Made by a program: the position numbers and the translations under genes
Shown: piece by piece, positions 6,177 through 13,007 of the stretch
How positions within the stretch are numbered: position 1 is the stretch's first letter
Layout: every line of letters begins with the position of its first letter
The notes under the pieces: generated by a model
Told to the model about the DNA's origin: nothing
The model's database searches: none
The model's input: only the letters and a program-made list of their open reading frames with translations
NCBI GenBank assembly: GCA_945888565.1
Contig: CAMDAL010000064.1
Coordinates: forward strand, 1 to 14,015
Length of the DNA: 14,015 nucleotides
Direction of reading: 5' to 3'
From: Devosia equisanguinis
GTDB lineage: Bacteria > Pseudomonadota > Alphaproteobacteria > Rhizobiales > Devosiaceae

Positions 6177-7355
6177 TCACTCCGCCGGCTGCATGTCCTT
6201 GCCCGTATACACGTCCTCGACCGAATACTGGTCGCGGCGGTCAAAGCCGTTGAACGGCGTCAGCGAGGCCTGGGTGTAGGCGCCCATCAGGCCGAACTCC
6301 ACCCAGTCGTCTTCGTCCACGTCCGACGGCAGGGTGAAGGTTTGGGGCAGCACGTCGTAGCTGTCGCAGGTCGGGCCCCACACGGTGAAGTCCGAGAAGT
6401 CGCCGTCATTGTCGTGGATGCGTGGACCGCGCCACACCCGGCTCGGCGGGGTGAAGTGCATGAACTTGACTTCCATTAGTGCGCCGTAGGCGCCGTCATT
6501 GAGATACACCGACTGCCCGCCGCGCTGATGCTTCACCCGCAGCAGCAGCGACGTCGACGAAGTGACGAGCGCCCGGCCCGGCTCGATGATCAGCTCCGGC
6601 TTGTGGCCGCCGAAATTGTCCTTCACTGCCTGCTCGATGGTCTCGAAGTAGTAGTCCATCGGCGGGGCTTCCGACGTCGGATACGGGGCAGGGTAGCCGC
6701 CACCGATGTTGAGCCGCTTGAGCGTGATCCCGCTCTCCTCGGCGATCTTGGCCGCTGCCGCGATGTGCCGCTCGTAGGCGTAGACGTCCTCGCACTGCGA
6801 CCCGACATGGAAGCAGAGCGACGGCGTGAAGCCCATCTGGTCGACCAGCCGGACGATCTCCGCCGCACCGTCCTGCATCACGCCGAACTTGATGCCGAAA
6901 TCGTAGCTCTTCAGCGCCTTGCCGGCCTTGAAGCGCGTCGTCACCTCGATGTCGCGCGACGGCGTCACCACCGCGGCGAGCTGGTCGAGCTGCTGCGGGT
7001 GGTCGATGGTGAACGAGCGGACGCCGAACTCGCTATAGGCGCGCTCGATCTCGCGCTTGTTCTTGATCGGGTTGTTGTAGTGCATCGCGGCGCCGGGCGC
7101 ATGGTCGCGCACCAGCTCCATCTCGGTGTTGCTAGCGACGTCGAAGGCCTTGAGTCCCTCTTCGTGCAGCTGCTTGATGATGTGCGGCGAGGGGTTGCAC
7201 TTGACCGCATAGGTCAGGAGCCCGTCGAACCCCTTCTTGAACACCTTGGTGGCCCGGTGCAGCTCCTTTTTCGAGTACAGGAAGCTCGGAAAATCCGGCT
7301 CGACCTGGGCGATGAGCTGCGAGGTGTTGGCGTAGACCGTGGTTGGCTCAGACAT
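6177..7355 (-). CDS. speF: Ornithine decarboxylase, PLP fold type III
   Basis: This is a cytosolic pyridoxal-phosphate enzyme that converts ornithine to putrescine at the start of polyamine synthesis. The 392-residue product belongs to the alanine-racemase-fold (eukaryotic-type) decarboxylases, not the large fold-I bacterial ones. YAVKCNP carries the PLP lysine K52; HVGSQ is at 183-187, GGGYP at 218-222, EPGRALV from 258, and GPTCDSYD with catalytic Cys330. Some alphaproteobacterial relatives also decarboxylate lysine, so dual specificity is possible. The start ATG at 7355 has only a modest AAAGG at 7366-7370, 10 bases upstream. Its 5' leader is long, with hairpins and a possible upstream ORF that overlaps this start. 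The symbol is by homology to alphaproteobacterial annotations. Confidence 0.93.
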   Translation of the reverse strand: MSEPTTVYANTSQLIAQVEPDFPSFLYSKKELHRATKVFKKGFDGLLTYAVKCNPSPHIIKQLHEEGLKAFDVASNTEMELVRDHAPGAAMHYNNPIKNKREIERAYSEFGVRSFTIDHPQQLDQLAAVVTPSRDIEVTTRFKAGKALKSYDFGIKFGVMQDGAAEIVRLVDQMGFTPSLCFHVGSQCEDVYAYERHIAAAAKIAEESGITLKRLNIGGGYPAPYPTSEAPPMDYYFETIEQAVKDNFGGHKPELIIEPGRALVTSSTSLLLRVKHQRGGQSVYLNDGAYGALMEVKFMHFTPPSRVWRGPRIHDNDGDFSDFTVWGPTCDSYDVLPQTFTLPSDVDEDDWVEFGLMGAYTQASLTPFNGFDRRDQYSVEDVYTGKDMQPAE

Positions 7356-7458
7356 TGGCGGCTAACCTTTCTAGGGGTCTTGGAGGGGTAGAAGGCGGGA
7401 GGCGCTCCGAAAAACGAGCGCTGCGTATAGGGGCTGGCGACCCCGCGCGCAACGTCAT
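7348..7458 (-). CDS. Possible 36-codon leader ORF overlapping the ornithine decarboxylase start
   Basis: On the minus strand an ATG at 7458 is preceded by GGAG (7463-7466) 4 bases upstream, a better binding site than that of the decarboxylase itself. The frame runs 36 codons and stops at TGA 7348-7350, overlapping the decarboxylase ATG (7353-7355) by 8 bases in another frame. The peptide begins MTLRAGSPAPIRSARF and is rich in arginine and proline, including PPSTPPRP. A stem-loop GCGCTC/GAGCGC (7402-7421) lies inside it. Translational coupling or peptide-mediated ornithine/polyamine control is a reasonable guess, but I recognise no homologue, and a chance ORF in an RNA leader is an equal alternative. 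Confidence 0.35.
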   Translation of the reverse strand: MTLRAGSPAPIRSARFSERLPPSTPPRPLERLAANV

Positions 7459-7487
7459 ATTTCTCCGATTACCAATCTGTAAGCCCA

Positions 7488-7527
7488 GCACCCAAAAGGC
7501 GCCAGATTCGCGGCGCTTTTCGGGTGC
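7488..7527. promoter_or_regulatory. Long imperfect inverted repeat between divergent decarboxylase and protease genes
   Basis: GCACCC-AAAAG-CGCC can be matched in order to its complement GGCG-CTTTT-GGGTGC, with one bulged base on each side and a short central loop (about 7504-7511). The inner GGCGCC/GGCGC stem followed by TTTT reads as terminator-like on both strands. It lies between the divergent ornithine decarboxylase (minus) and Do-type protease (plus) genes, in the leader of one or both. On the minus strand it precedes the 7458 leader ORF, so an attenuator or a divergent operator are both possible. Alphaproteobacterial speF genes are known to carry a conserved leader RNA (the speF motif); whether this is part of one needs a covariance search. 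No convincing promoter box could be assigned here. Confidence 0.5.
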
Positions 7528-7559
7528 CTGCCATAGGTGTGGTCAGGGATTCCGAAGCT

Positions 7560-9029
7560 ATGTCGACAAGCAAATTCTGGTTGGCTGCCGCAGGTTCCGC
7601 AGCCGTGATCGCCGGGGCGCTGTACCTGGCGCCGATATTCCTTCGCCCGGACGCTCCCCCTGTCGCTGCGCAGGCCCAGGAAGCGGCCGCCGAAACGCGA
7701 CAGGTGCCGGCTACCCGCATCGAAATGCAGATGAGCTTCGCGCCGGTCGTGAAGTCGGTCACGCCCTCGGTGGTCAATGTCTACGCCACCACCATCAGCC
7801 AGCGCGCCACCTCGCCCTTCCGCGACGATCCGTTCTTCCAGCGCTTCTTCGGCCGCGGCTCGCCGTTCTCGGAGCGCCGCCAGCAGGAGTCGCAGTCGCT
7901 GGGCTCGGGTGTCATCGTCGATGCGGGTGGCGTCATACTCACCAACCACCACGTCATCGCCGGCGCCACCGACATCCGCATCTCCACAACCGACGGCCAG
8001 GAGTATCCGGTCGATCTCATCCTCGATGATCCCAAGACCGATCTCGCCGTCCTGCGGGTGAAGGACCCCAAAGGAGTCACCTTCCCGGCGCTCGACTTCG
8101 CCGATTCCGATACGCTCGAAGTTGGCGACCTCGTCCTCGCCATCGGCAACCCGTTCGGCGTCGGCCAGACCGTCACGTCCGGCATCGTCTCGGCCCTTGC
8201 CCGCACCGGGGTGGAAAGCGACAACTACGAGTTCTTCATCCAGACCGACGCCGCCATCAACCCCGGCAACTCGGGCGGCGCGCTCGTAGATCTCAACGGC
8301 CGCCTCATCGGCATCAACACGGCCATCGTCTCGCGCTCCGGTGGCTCCGTCGGCATCGGCTTCGCCATACCCGCCAACATGGCCAAGCTCGTCGCCGAAA
8401 CCGGCATCGCCGGCGGCGCCCTGGTACGCCCCTGGTTCGGCGCCCGCCTGCAGGCCGTCACCGCCGATCTCGCCGACAGCCTCGGCCTCGGCCGCCCGCG
8501 CGGCGCCCTGATCGCCGAGATCGCCCGGGGCGGTCCCGCCGATCAGTCCGGCTTTCGCGATGGCGATGTGATCCTCGCCGTCGATGGCTTCGACATCGAG
8601 CAGCCGAGTGCCTTAGACTTCCGCCTCGCCACCAAGGCCATCGGCGCCACCGCCGCCGTCCGCTTCTTCCGCGATGGCCGCACCGAGGACAAGACGATCA
8701 CCCTGAGCGCGCCGCCCGATGCCGGCGAACCGGTCACCGTCACCGGCAATACCCGCTTTGCGGGCACCACGGCCGAAACCGTCACCCCCGCCGTGGCCCA
8801 GGAACTCGGCCTGCCATTCGACGCCAGCGGCGTCCTCGTCCGCGCCGTCGAACCCGGCTCGCCCGCCGACGACATGGGTCTGCGCGTCGGCGACCTGATC
8901 GTCAGCCTCAACGGCAACCGGACCGATAGCGCGGAGGCCTTTGCCAGGGCCGCCGCCGGGCGTCCCGACCTCTGGCGCGTCGTGCTGCAACGCGGTGGCC
9001 GGACCATCCGCGCTGAGGTAAGTGGTTGA
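7560..9029 (+). CDS. Do/HtrA-family periplasmic serine protease, DegP/DegQ-like
   Basis: This is a 489-residue envelope quality-control protease. An N-terminal hydrophobic segment (about residues 6-25) acts as signal or membrane anchor. The trypsin-like domain carries the triad His131 (TNHHVIAG), Asp161 (DPKTDLAVLRV) and Ser238 (NPGNSGGAL), with the regulatory LA loop before it (SPFRDDPFFQRFF). PDZ1 is roughly 290-385 (FGARLQAV, GGPADQSGFRDGDVILAV) and PDZ2 roughly 395-489 (GSPADDMGLRVGDLIVSLNG). I chose the ATG at 7560 over an in-frame GTG at 7524, since it starts directly before the basic/hydrophobic anchor and has AGGGA at 7545-7549. The stop is followed at once by rarA. A heat/envelope stress role is inferred from the family; DegP versus DegQ cannot be decided. 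Confidence 0.93.
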   Translation: MSTSKFWLAAAGSAAVIAGALYLAPIFLRPDAPPVAAQAQEAAAETRQVPATRIEMQMSFAPVVKSVTPSVVNVYATTISQRATSPFRDDPFFQRFFGRGSPFSERRQQESQSLGSGVIVDAGGVILTNHHVIAGATDIRISTTDGQEYPVDLILDDPKTDLAVLRVKDPKGVTFPALDFADSDTLEVGDLVLAIGNPFGVGQTVTSGIVSALARTGVESDNYEFFIQTDAAINPGNSGGALVDLNGRLIGINTAIVSRSGGSVGIGFAIPANMAKLVAETGIAGGALVRPWFGARLQAVTADLADSLGLGRPRGALIAEIARGGPADQSGFRDGDVILAVDGFDIEQPSALDFRLATKAIGATAAVRFFRDGRTEDKTITLSAPPDAGEPVTVTGNTRFAGTTAETVTPAVAQELGLPFDASGVLVRAVEPGSPADDMGLRVGDLIVSLNGNRTDSAEAFARAAAGRPDLWRVVLQRGGRTIRAEVSG

Positions 9030-9031
9030 GG

Positions 9032-10351
9032 ATGGATTCCCTGTTCGATGATGCCGCCCCGCGCCCGCTCGCCGAGGCGCTGCGCCCCCAGCACCTGAGC
9101 GACGTCATCGGGCAGGACCACCTGCTCGGTCCATCGGGACCGATCGGTCGCATGGTGGCGGCCGGCCGCGTCTCGTCCTTCATCCTCTGGGGACCGCCCG
9201 GCGTCGGCAAGACTACCATCGCCAGGCTGGTCGCCAAGGAAGTCGGCCTCGATTTCGTCCAGCTGAGCGCCGTGCTCTCCGGCGTCGCCGACCTGAGGAA
9301 AGTCATCGCCGACGCCAAGGCGCTGCGCGCCGGGGCAGGGCGGCAGACGGTGATGTTCGTCGACGAACTCCACCGCTTCAACCGCAACACCCAGGATGCG
9401 CTGCTGCCGCATGTCGAGGATGGCACCATCATCCTCATCGGCGCCACCACCGAGAACCCCAGCTTCTCGATGGTCGCGGCGCTGCTGTCGCGCGCGAAAG
9501 TCTACACCCTTCGACGCTTCGAAAAGCCCGACCTCGCCATTCTTGCCGAGCGGGCCGAAGCCCATGTCGGCAAGACCCTGCCGATCAGCGCCGACGCCCG
9601 CGACGCCATGCTCGAGATGGCCGACGGCGATGGCCGCTACCTCATCGGCCTCGCCGAGGAACTGTTCGCGCTCCCCAATGGCACGATGCTCGACGTCTCG
9701 GGCCTCGCCGAAACCGTCCAGAAGCGCGCCCCCGTCTACGACAAGGGGCAAGAGGAGCATTACAACATGCTCAGCTGCTTCCACAAAAGCCTCCGCGGCT
9801 CCGATGTGCAGGCCGCCATGTACTGGGCGCAGCGCATGCTGGTCGGCGGCGAGGACCCGGGCACCATCTTCCGCCGCCTCGCCTGCGCCGCCTCCGAGGA
9901 TGTCGGCATGGCCGATCCGCAGGCCCTGGTGCAGGTCATCACCGCCTGGAACGCCTTCGAGCGCACCGGCCTGCCTGAGGGCGAGCTCTTCATGGCTCAG
10001 GCCATCGCCTATGTCGCGACGGCCCCCAAATCCAACGCCGCCCATGTCGCCTTCGCCAGCGCCAAGGCGCTGGCCATGCAGACCGGCTCCCTCGCCCCGC
10101 CAAAGCATATCCTGAACGCCCCGACCAAGCTGATGAAGGAACTCGGCTACAACAAGGGCTACCGCTACGACCACGACTGGCCCGACGCCTTCTCCGGCCA
10201 GGAGTTCTTCCCCGACCAGATGGCCGGAGACCGCCGCCCCGAGTTCTACAAGCCGAACGAACGCGGCTTCGAACGCGAAGTCATCAAGCGCCTCGATTTC
10301 TGGGCCAGTCGCCGCGAACAACGCCGCGCCGAGGAAGAGGAAGGCAAGTAG
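9032..10351 (+). CDS. rarA: Replication-associated recombination protein RarA (MgsA), AAA+ ATPase
   Basis: RarA is a cytosolic AAA+ ATPase of the clamp-loader clade that acts at stalled replication forks and binds single-strand-binding protein and DNA ends. It is 439 residues from the ATG at 9032. Walker A GPPGVGKTT is at 54-62, Walker B with D111-E112 (VMFVDELHRFNRNTQDALLP), and sensor 1 is ATTENPSF. The C-terminal tetramerisation region has EEHYNMLSCFHKSLRGSD, MLVGGEDP and ASEDVGMADP. A TTG at 9026 overlaps the protease stop (TTGA) and has GAGG at 9015-9018 at better spacing; it would add only two residues. The ATG gives the usual MDSLFD-type N-terminus. The gene is co-transcribed with the protease gene. 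A palindromic repeat follows it. Confidence 0.95.
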   Translation: MDSLFDDAAPRPLAEALRPQHLSDVIGQDHLLGPSGPIGRMVAAGRVSSFILWGPPGVGKTTIARLVAKEVGLDFVQLSAVLSGVADLRKVIADAKALRAGAGRQTVMFVDELHRFNRNTQDALLPHVEDGTIILIGATTENPSFSMVAALLSRAKVYTLRRFEKPDLAILAERAEAHVGKTLPISADARDAMLEMADGDGRYLIGLAEELFALPNGTMLDVSGLAETVQKRAPVYDKGQEEHYNMLSCFHKSLRGSDVQAAMYWAQRMLVGGEDPGTIFRRLACAASEDVGMADPQALVQVITAWNAFERTGLPEGELFMAQAIAYVATAPKSNAAHVAFASAKALAMQTGSLAPPKHILNAPTKLMKELGYNKGYRYDHDWPDAFSGQEFFPDQMAGDRRPEFYKPNERGFEREVIKRLDFWASRREQRRAEEEEGK

Positions 10352-10371
10352 AGCACGAGGTTTGAGGGGCT

Positions 10372-10425
10372 CCTCCACCGCTTTAGCGGCGGAGGGGGAC
10401 CATGCGAAGCATGGTGGAGGGGGCG
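10372..10425. repeat. Palindromic intergenic repeat, copy 2
   Basis: This has the same architecture and orientation as 5478-5529. Stem 1 is CCTCC-A-CCGC / GCGG-C-GGAGG around TTTA (10372-10395), with one A-C mismatch. Stem 2 is ACCATGC-GAA-GCATGGT (10399-10415). The tail is GGAGGGGGCG. Stem 1 differs in sequence from copy 1 yet keeps the pairing, while stem 2 keeps its arms and varies in the loop. It begins 20 bases after the rarA stop and could separate rarA from the following pair of membrane-protein genes. Confidence 0.75.
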
Positions 10426-10510
10426 TCAGAACGTCGAAGTTAATCCCTCTGTCCAATTAAGTGCTGCCGAGCCCTTGCCCACCACTGAAAATCTGACACA
10501 ACCGTCCCAT

Positions 10511-11212
10511 ATGACAACCGTTGGGATAGAGGAGGGTCAGATAGAACTGTTCTCGGCAGCATTTGCACCCTTCACCATCGCACTGCTCGTCATGCTGGCG
10601 ATCGGCGTTGTCGAACTGGTCGCCCTGTTGGTCGGCTTCTCGCCCTCCGCCTCCATCGAGTCGGCGCTTCCTGAAGTCGATGTTCCCGACCTCGACGTGC
10701 CCGAGCTTGCCGGTCCGGATGCACCCGACGTGCCCGCTACCGTCGAGTTGGGCCCGTTCTCCCAGATCCTCGGCTGGTTCTCGGTGGGCCGCGTGCCCAT
10801 CCTCGTGCTCTTCGTCATCGCGCTGACCAGCTTTGCCATCGCGGGTTATGTCGTGCAGTGGACCGCTACCGGCGTCCTCGGCGCAGCGCTCGATGCCAGC
10901 CTCGCTGCGATTCCTGCCGCCATCGCGGCCGCGTACTCCACGCGCTGGCTCGGCCGCTGGCTGGGTCGCATCTTTCCCCGCGATCACTCCGTTGCAGCAA
11001 GCCGCAAGGACCTCATCGGGTCCTACGCCACCATCATTCGCGGCACCGCCCGCAAGGGCCAGCCCGCCGAGGCTAAGACCAGCGATCTGCGCGGCCGCAC
11101 CCACTACATTCTGCTCGAGCCGAGCGAGGCCGCAGAAACCTACACCGCCGGCGACCGGGTCTTCATCGTCGGGCGCACCAGCAATGTCTATCGGGCTGTC
11201 ACCAAGGCATAG
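10511..11212 (+). CDS. YqiJ-like inner-membrane OB-fold protein
   Basis: This is a 233-residue membrane protein (from the ATG at 10511) resembling E. coli YqiJ, an NfeD-like partner of the flotillin YqiK. It has a first hydrophobic helix at about 21-42, an acidic loop with repeated VPD/VPE motifs (DVPDLDVPEL), two more hydrophobic stretches, then the segments PRDHS, LIGS and THYILLEP that match the YqiJ C-terminal OB-fold as I remember it. The OB domain is expected on the cytosolic or membrane-proximal side. Start choice is uncertain: 10511 lacks a ribosome binding site, while GGAGGG at 10531-10536 stands 4 bases before an in-frame ATA (10541) at the position where E. coli YqiJ begins. A TTG at 10475 is also in frame. 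The flotillin gene follows after 120 bases, supporting a shared function. Confidence 0.82.
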   Translation: MTTVGIEEGQIELFSAAFAPFTIALLVMLAIGVVELVALLVGFSPSASIESALPEVDVPDLDVPELAGPDAPDVPATVELGPFSQILGWFSVGRVPILVLFVIALTSFAIAGYVVQWTATGVLGAALDASLAAIPAAIAAAYSTRWLGRWLGRIFPRDHSVAASRKDLIGSYATIIRGTARKGQPAEAKTSDLRGRTHYILLEPSEAAETYTAGDRVFIVGRTSNVYRAVTKA

Positions 11213-11281
11213 CGCTCCCAGGAAGAGTTGCAGACTTTTCTGGTTCGAAAGCGCGTAGAATCAAATGGCTATAGCGTTTGA

Positions 11282-11296
11282 CGTTTCGAAGAAACG
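11282..11296 (+). other. Small perfect stem-loop ahead of the flotillin gene
   Basis: CGTTTC (11282-11287) and GAAACG (11291-11296) form a 6-bp stem with a GAA loop, 36 bases before the flotillin ATG. TTCGAA occurs both here and about 40 bases upstream. No terminator separates the two genes, so they are probably one operon; the element may influence translation or be incidental. Confidence 0.3.
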
Positions 11297-11332
11297 GCAA
11301 CAAGCTCGACACGCAACAGAGGTAACCAGGGC

Positions 11333-12952
11333 ATGTTTGACGAACTGATCTACATCCTCGTCGTCGCCGCGATCATCATCGTCGCGATCTTCGTCATCGG
11401 CATGATCGTGTCGCGGCTCTACCAACGCGCCTCCAAGGAGGTCAGCTTCGTGCGGACCGGCTTCGGCGGGCAGAAGGTGATCGTCAACGGCGGCGCGCTG
11501 GTGTTCCCGGTGCTGCACGAGATCATCCAGGTCAACATGAACACCCTGCGTCTGGAAGTTCGCCGCACCAACGAGCAGGCGCTCATCACCAAGGACCGGA
11601 TGCGCGTCGACGTGCAGGCCGAGTTCTACGTCCGCGTCCAGCCCACGCAGGAAGCCATCGCCGACGCCGCCCAGACTCTTGGCCGCCGCACCATGGAGCC
11701 GGCAGCGCTCAAGGAACTGGTCGAAGGCAAGTTCGTCGATGCCCTGCGCGCCGTCGCCGCCGAAATGGCGATGGAGGAACTGCACGAGCAGCGCGTCAAC
11801 TTCGTCCAGAAGGTGCAGTCCGCCGTCTCCGAAGACATCCTGAAGAACGGCCTCGAGCTCGAATCTGTGTCGCTGACTGGCCTCGACCAGACCAACCGAG
11901 AATTCTTCAACCCCGACAACGTCTTCGATGCCGAAGGTCTCACCAAGATGACCCAGGCCATCGAGGATCGGCGCAAGACCCGCAACGAGATCGAGCAGAA
12001 CACGCAGGTGGCGATCGCCACCAAGAACCTCGAGGCCCAGACCACGCAGTTCACCATCACCCGCGACACCGAATATGCCCGGCTGAACAACGAGCGCGAG
12101 ATCGCCATCCGCATCGACCAGCAGAATGCCGAGATCGAGACGCAGCGCGCCCAGCGTGCCACCGAATCCGAGGCAGCCCGCACCACGTCGCGCCAGCAGA
12201 TCCGCGAGGCGGCGATCCGTGCCGACCAGGCGATCAAGATCTCCGAGCAGATCTCCGCCATCGCCATTGCCGCCAAGTCCGAGGAGCAGTCCGAGGCCGA
12301 TGCCAAGGCCAACGTCGCGCGAGCCCTGGCCGCGAAGGCCGCCGAGGAGGTCGAGACGGCTCGCGCCACCGAGGTCGCCGAGCGTACCAAGCGCATCCAG
12401 CTGATCGAGGCGCAGCAGGAGGCCGAGAAGGCATCGATCAACATCGTGGTCGCCGCCGAAGCCGAAAAGGCCGCCGCCCAGAACCGCGCCGCTGCCGCTC
12501 GCACCCTCGCCGAAGGCGAGGCGGAAGCCGCCAAGCTGAGGGCCGCGGCCGCCGAGGTCACCTACGCCGCGGAAGCCGAGGGCAAGCAGAAGCTCAACGA
12601 GGCCGCCAACCAGCTGAGCCCCGAGCAGATCGCCATGAACGTCCGCCTCGCCCTGATCCAGGCGCTGCCGCAGATCATCGCCGAGAGCGTCAAGCCGATC
12701 CAGTCGATCGAAGGCATCAAGATCCTGCACGTCGATGGCCTCGGCGGCTACTCGAACGGCGGCGGCAACGGCAATGGCAGCCAGAGCACCGGCATCGCCG
12801 ACCAGGCCGTCGATGCTGCACTGCGCTACCGCAGCCAGGCCCCGCTGATCGATGCCCTGCTGAACGAACTCGGCCTGCAGGGCGGCAGCCTCAACGGCCT
12901 CGTCAGTTCGGCGGTGCAACCGATGATGTCCGACACTGAACCCAAGAAGTAG
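11333..12952 (+). CDS. Flotillin/SPFH-domain protein, YqiK type
   Basis: This is a 539-residue membrane-associated scaffold protein related to flotillins, which oligomerise and organise membrane microdomains. A single N-terminal transmembrane helix (about 5-28) precedes the SPFH/band-7 domain (about 35-200; SKEVSFVRTGFGGQKVIVNGGALVFPVLHE is too long to quote in full, the key part being GGQKVIVNGGALV). A long coiled coil of Ala/Glu/Arg-rich repeats (about 220-430) with the flotillin-type AEGEAEAAKLRA follows. ILHVDGLGG leads into a Gly/Asn-rich linker (about 471-485), then a C-terminal helix-rich tail. AGAGG at 11318-11322 may be the binding site. Size and the adjacent YqiJ-like gene match the E. 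coli yqiJ-yqiK pair. The physiological role in this organism is unknown. Confidence 0.9.
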   Translation: MFDELIYILVVAAIIIVAIFVIGMIVSRLYQRASKEVSFVRTGFGGQKVIVNGGALVFPVLHEIIQVNMNTLRLEVRRTNEQALITKDRMRVDVQAEFYVRVQPTQEAIADAAQTLGRRTMEPAALKELVEGKFVDALRAVAAEMAMEELHEQRVNFVQKVQSAVSEDILKNGLELESVSLTGLDQTNREFFNPDNVFDAEGLTKMTQAIEDRRKTRNEIEQNTQVAIATKNLEAQTTQFTITRDTEYARLNNEREIAIRIDQQNAEIETQRAQRATESEAARTTSRQQIREAAIRADQAIKISEQISAIAIAAKSEEQSEADAKANVARALAAKAAEEVETARATEVAERTKRIQLIEAQQEAEKASINIVVAAEAEKAAAQNRAAAARTLAEGEAEAAKLRAAAAEVTYAAEAEGKQKLNEAANQLSPEQIAMNVRLALIQALPQIIAESVKPIQSIEGIKILHVDGLGGYSNGGGNGNGSQSTGIADQAVDAALRYRSQAPLIDALLNELGLQGGSLNGLVSSAVQPMMSDTEPKK

Positions 12953-12963
12953 CATCTCGCGAA

Positions 12964-12986
12964 GCAGGGGACTTCCCATCCCCTGC
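12964..12986 (+). terminator. Hairpin after the flotillin gene, possible weak terminator
   Basis: GCAGGGGA (12964-12971) and TCCCCTGC (12979-12986) form a perfect 8-bp stem with a 7-base loop, 11 bases past the flotillin stop. Only CTTC follows instead of a T-run, and crcB starts 22 bases later, so it may be a partial terminator or a stabilising 3' structure. Confidence 0.5.
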
Positions 12987-13007
12987 CTTCACCCGTATTA
13001 GACGAGG

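Noticed and set aside
5473..6279. A 268-codon plus-strand frame running from the palindromic repeat over the kinase-like gene
   Set aside because: It begins inside a repeat and is antisense to a gene with a P-loop and DGNY motif; its Pro/Arg/His-rich composition is typical of a shadow frame.
7469..7534. A 21-codon minus-strand ORF (start 7534) in the decarboxylase leader
   Set aside because: It has no ribosome binding site and overlaps the inverted repeat; it may not even be transcribed. Kept only as context for the leader.
8543..10456. A 637-codon open frame on the minus strand across the protease and rarA genes
   Set aside because: It is fully antisense to two well-supported genes with catalytic motifs; its sequence is low-complexity Gly/Ala/Asp/Glu-rich, as expected from the opposite strand of high-GC codons, and no domain is recognisable.
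11261..12979. A 572-codon open frame on the minus strand across the flotillin gene
   Set aside because: It mirrors the flotillin coiled-coil codons and reads as Leu/Gly/Asp repeats without a recognisable family, so it is a shadow frame.
12953..13007. Possible fluoride riboswitch upstream of crcB
   Set aside because: The 55-base gap contains only the GCAGGGGA/TCCCCTGC hairpin. I find none of the conserved GGNGAUGG-type core of the crcB RNA motif, and there is no room for the full pseudoknot.
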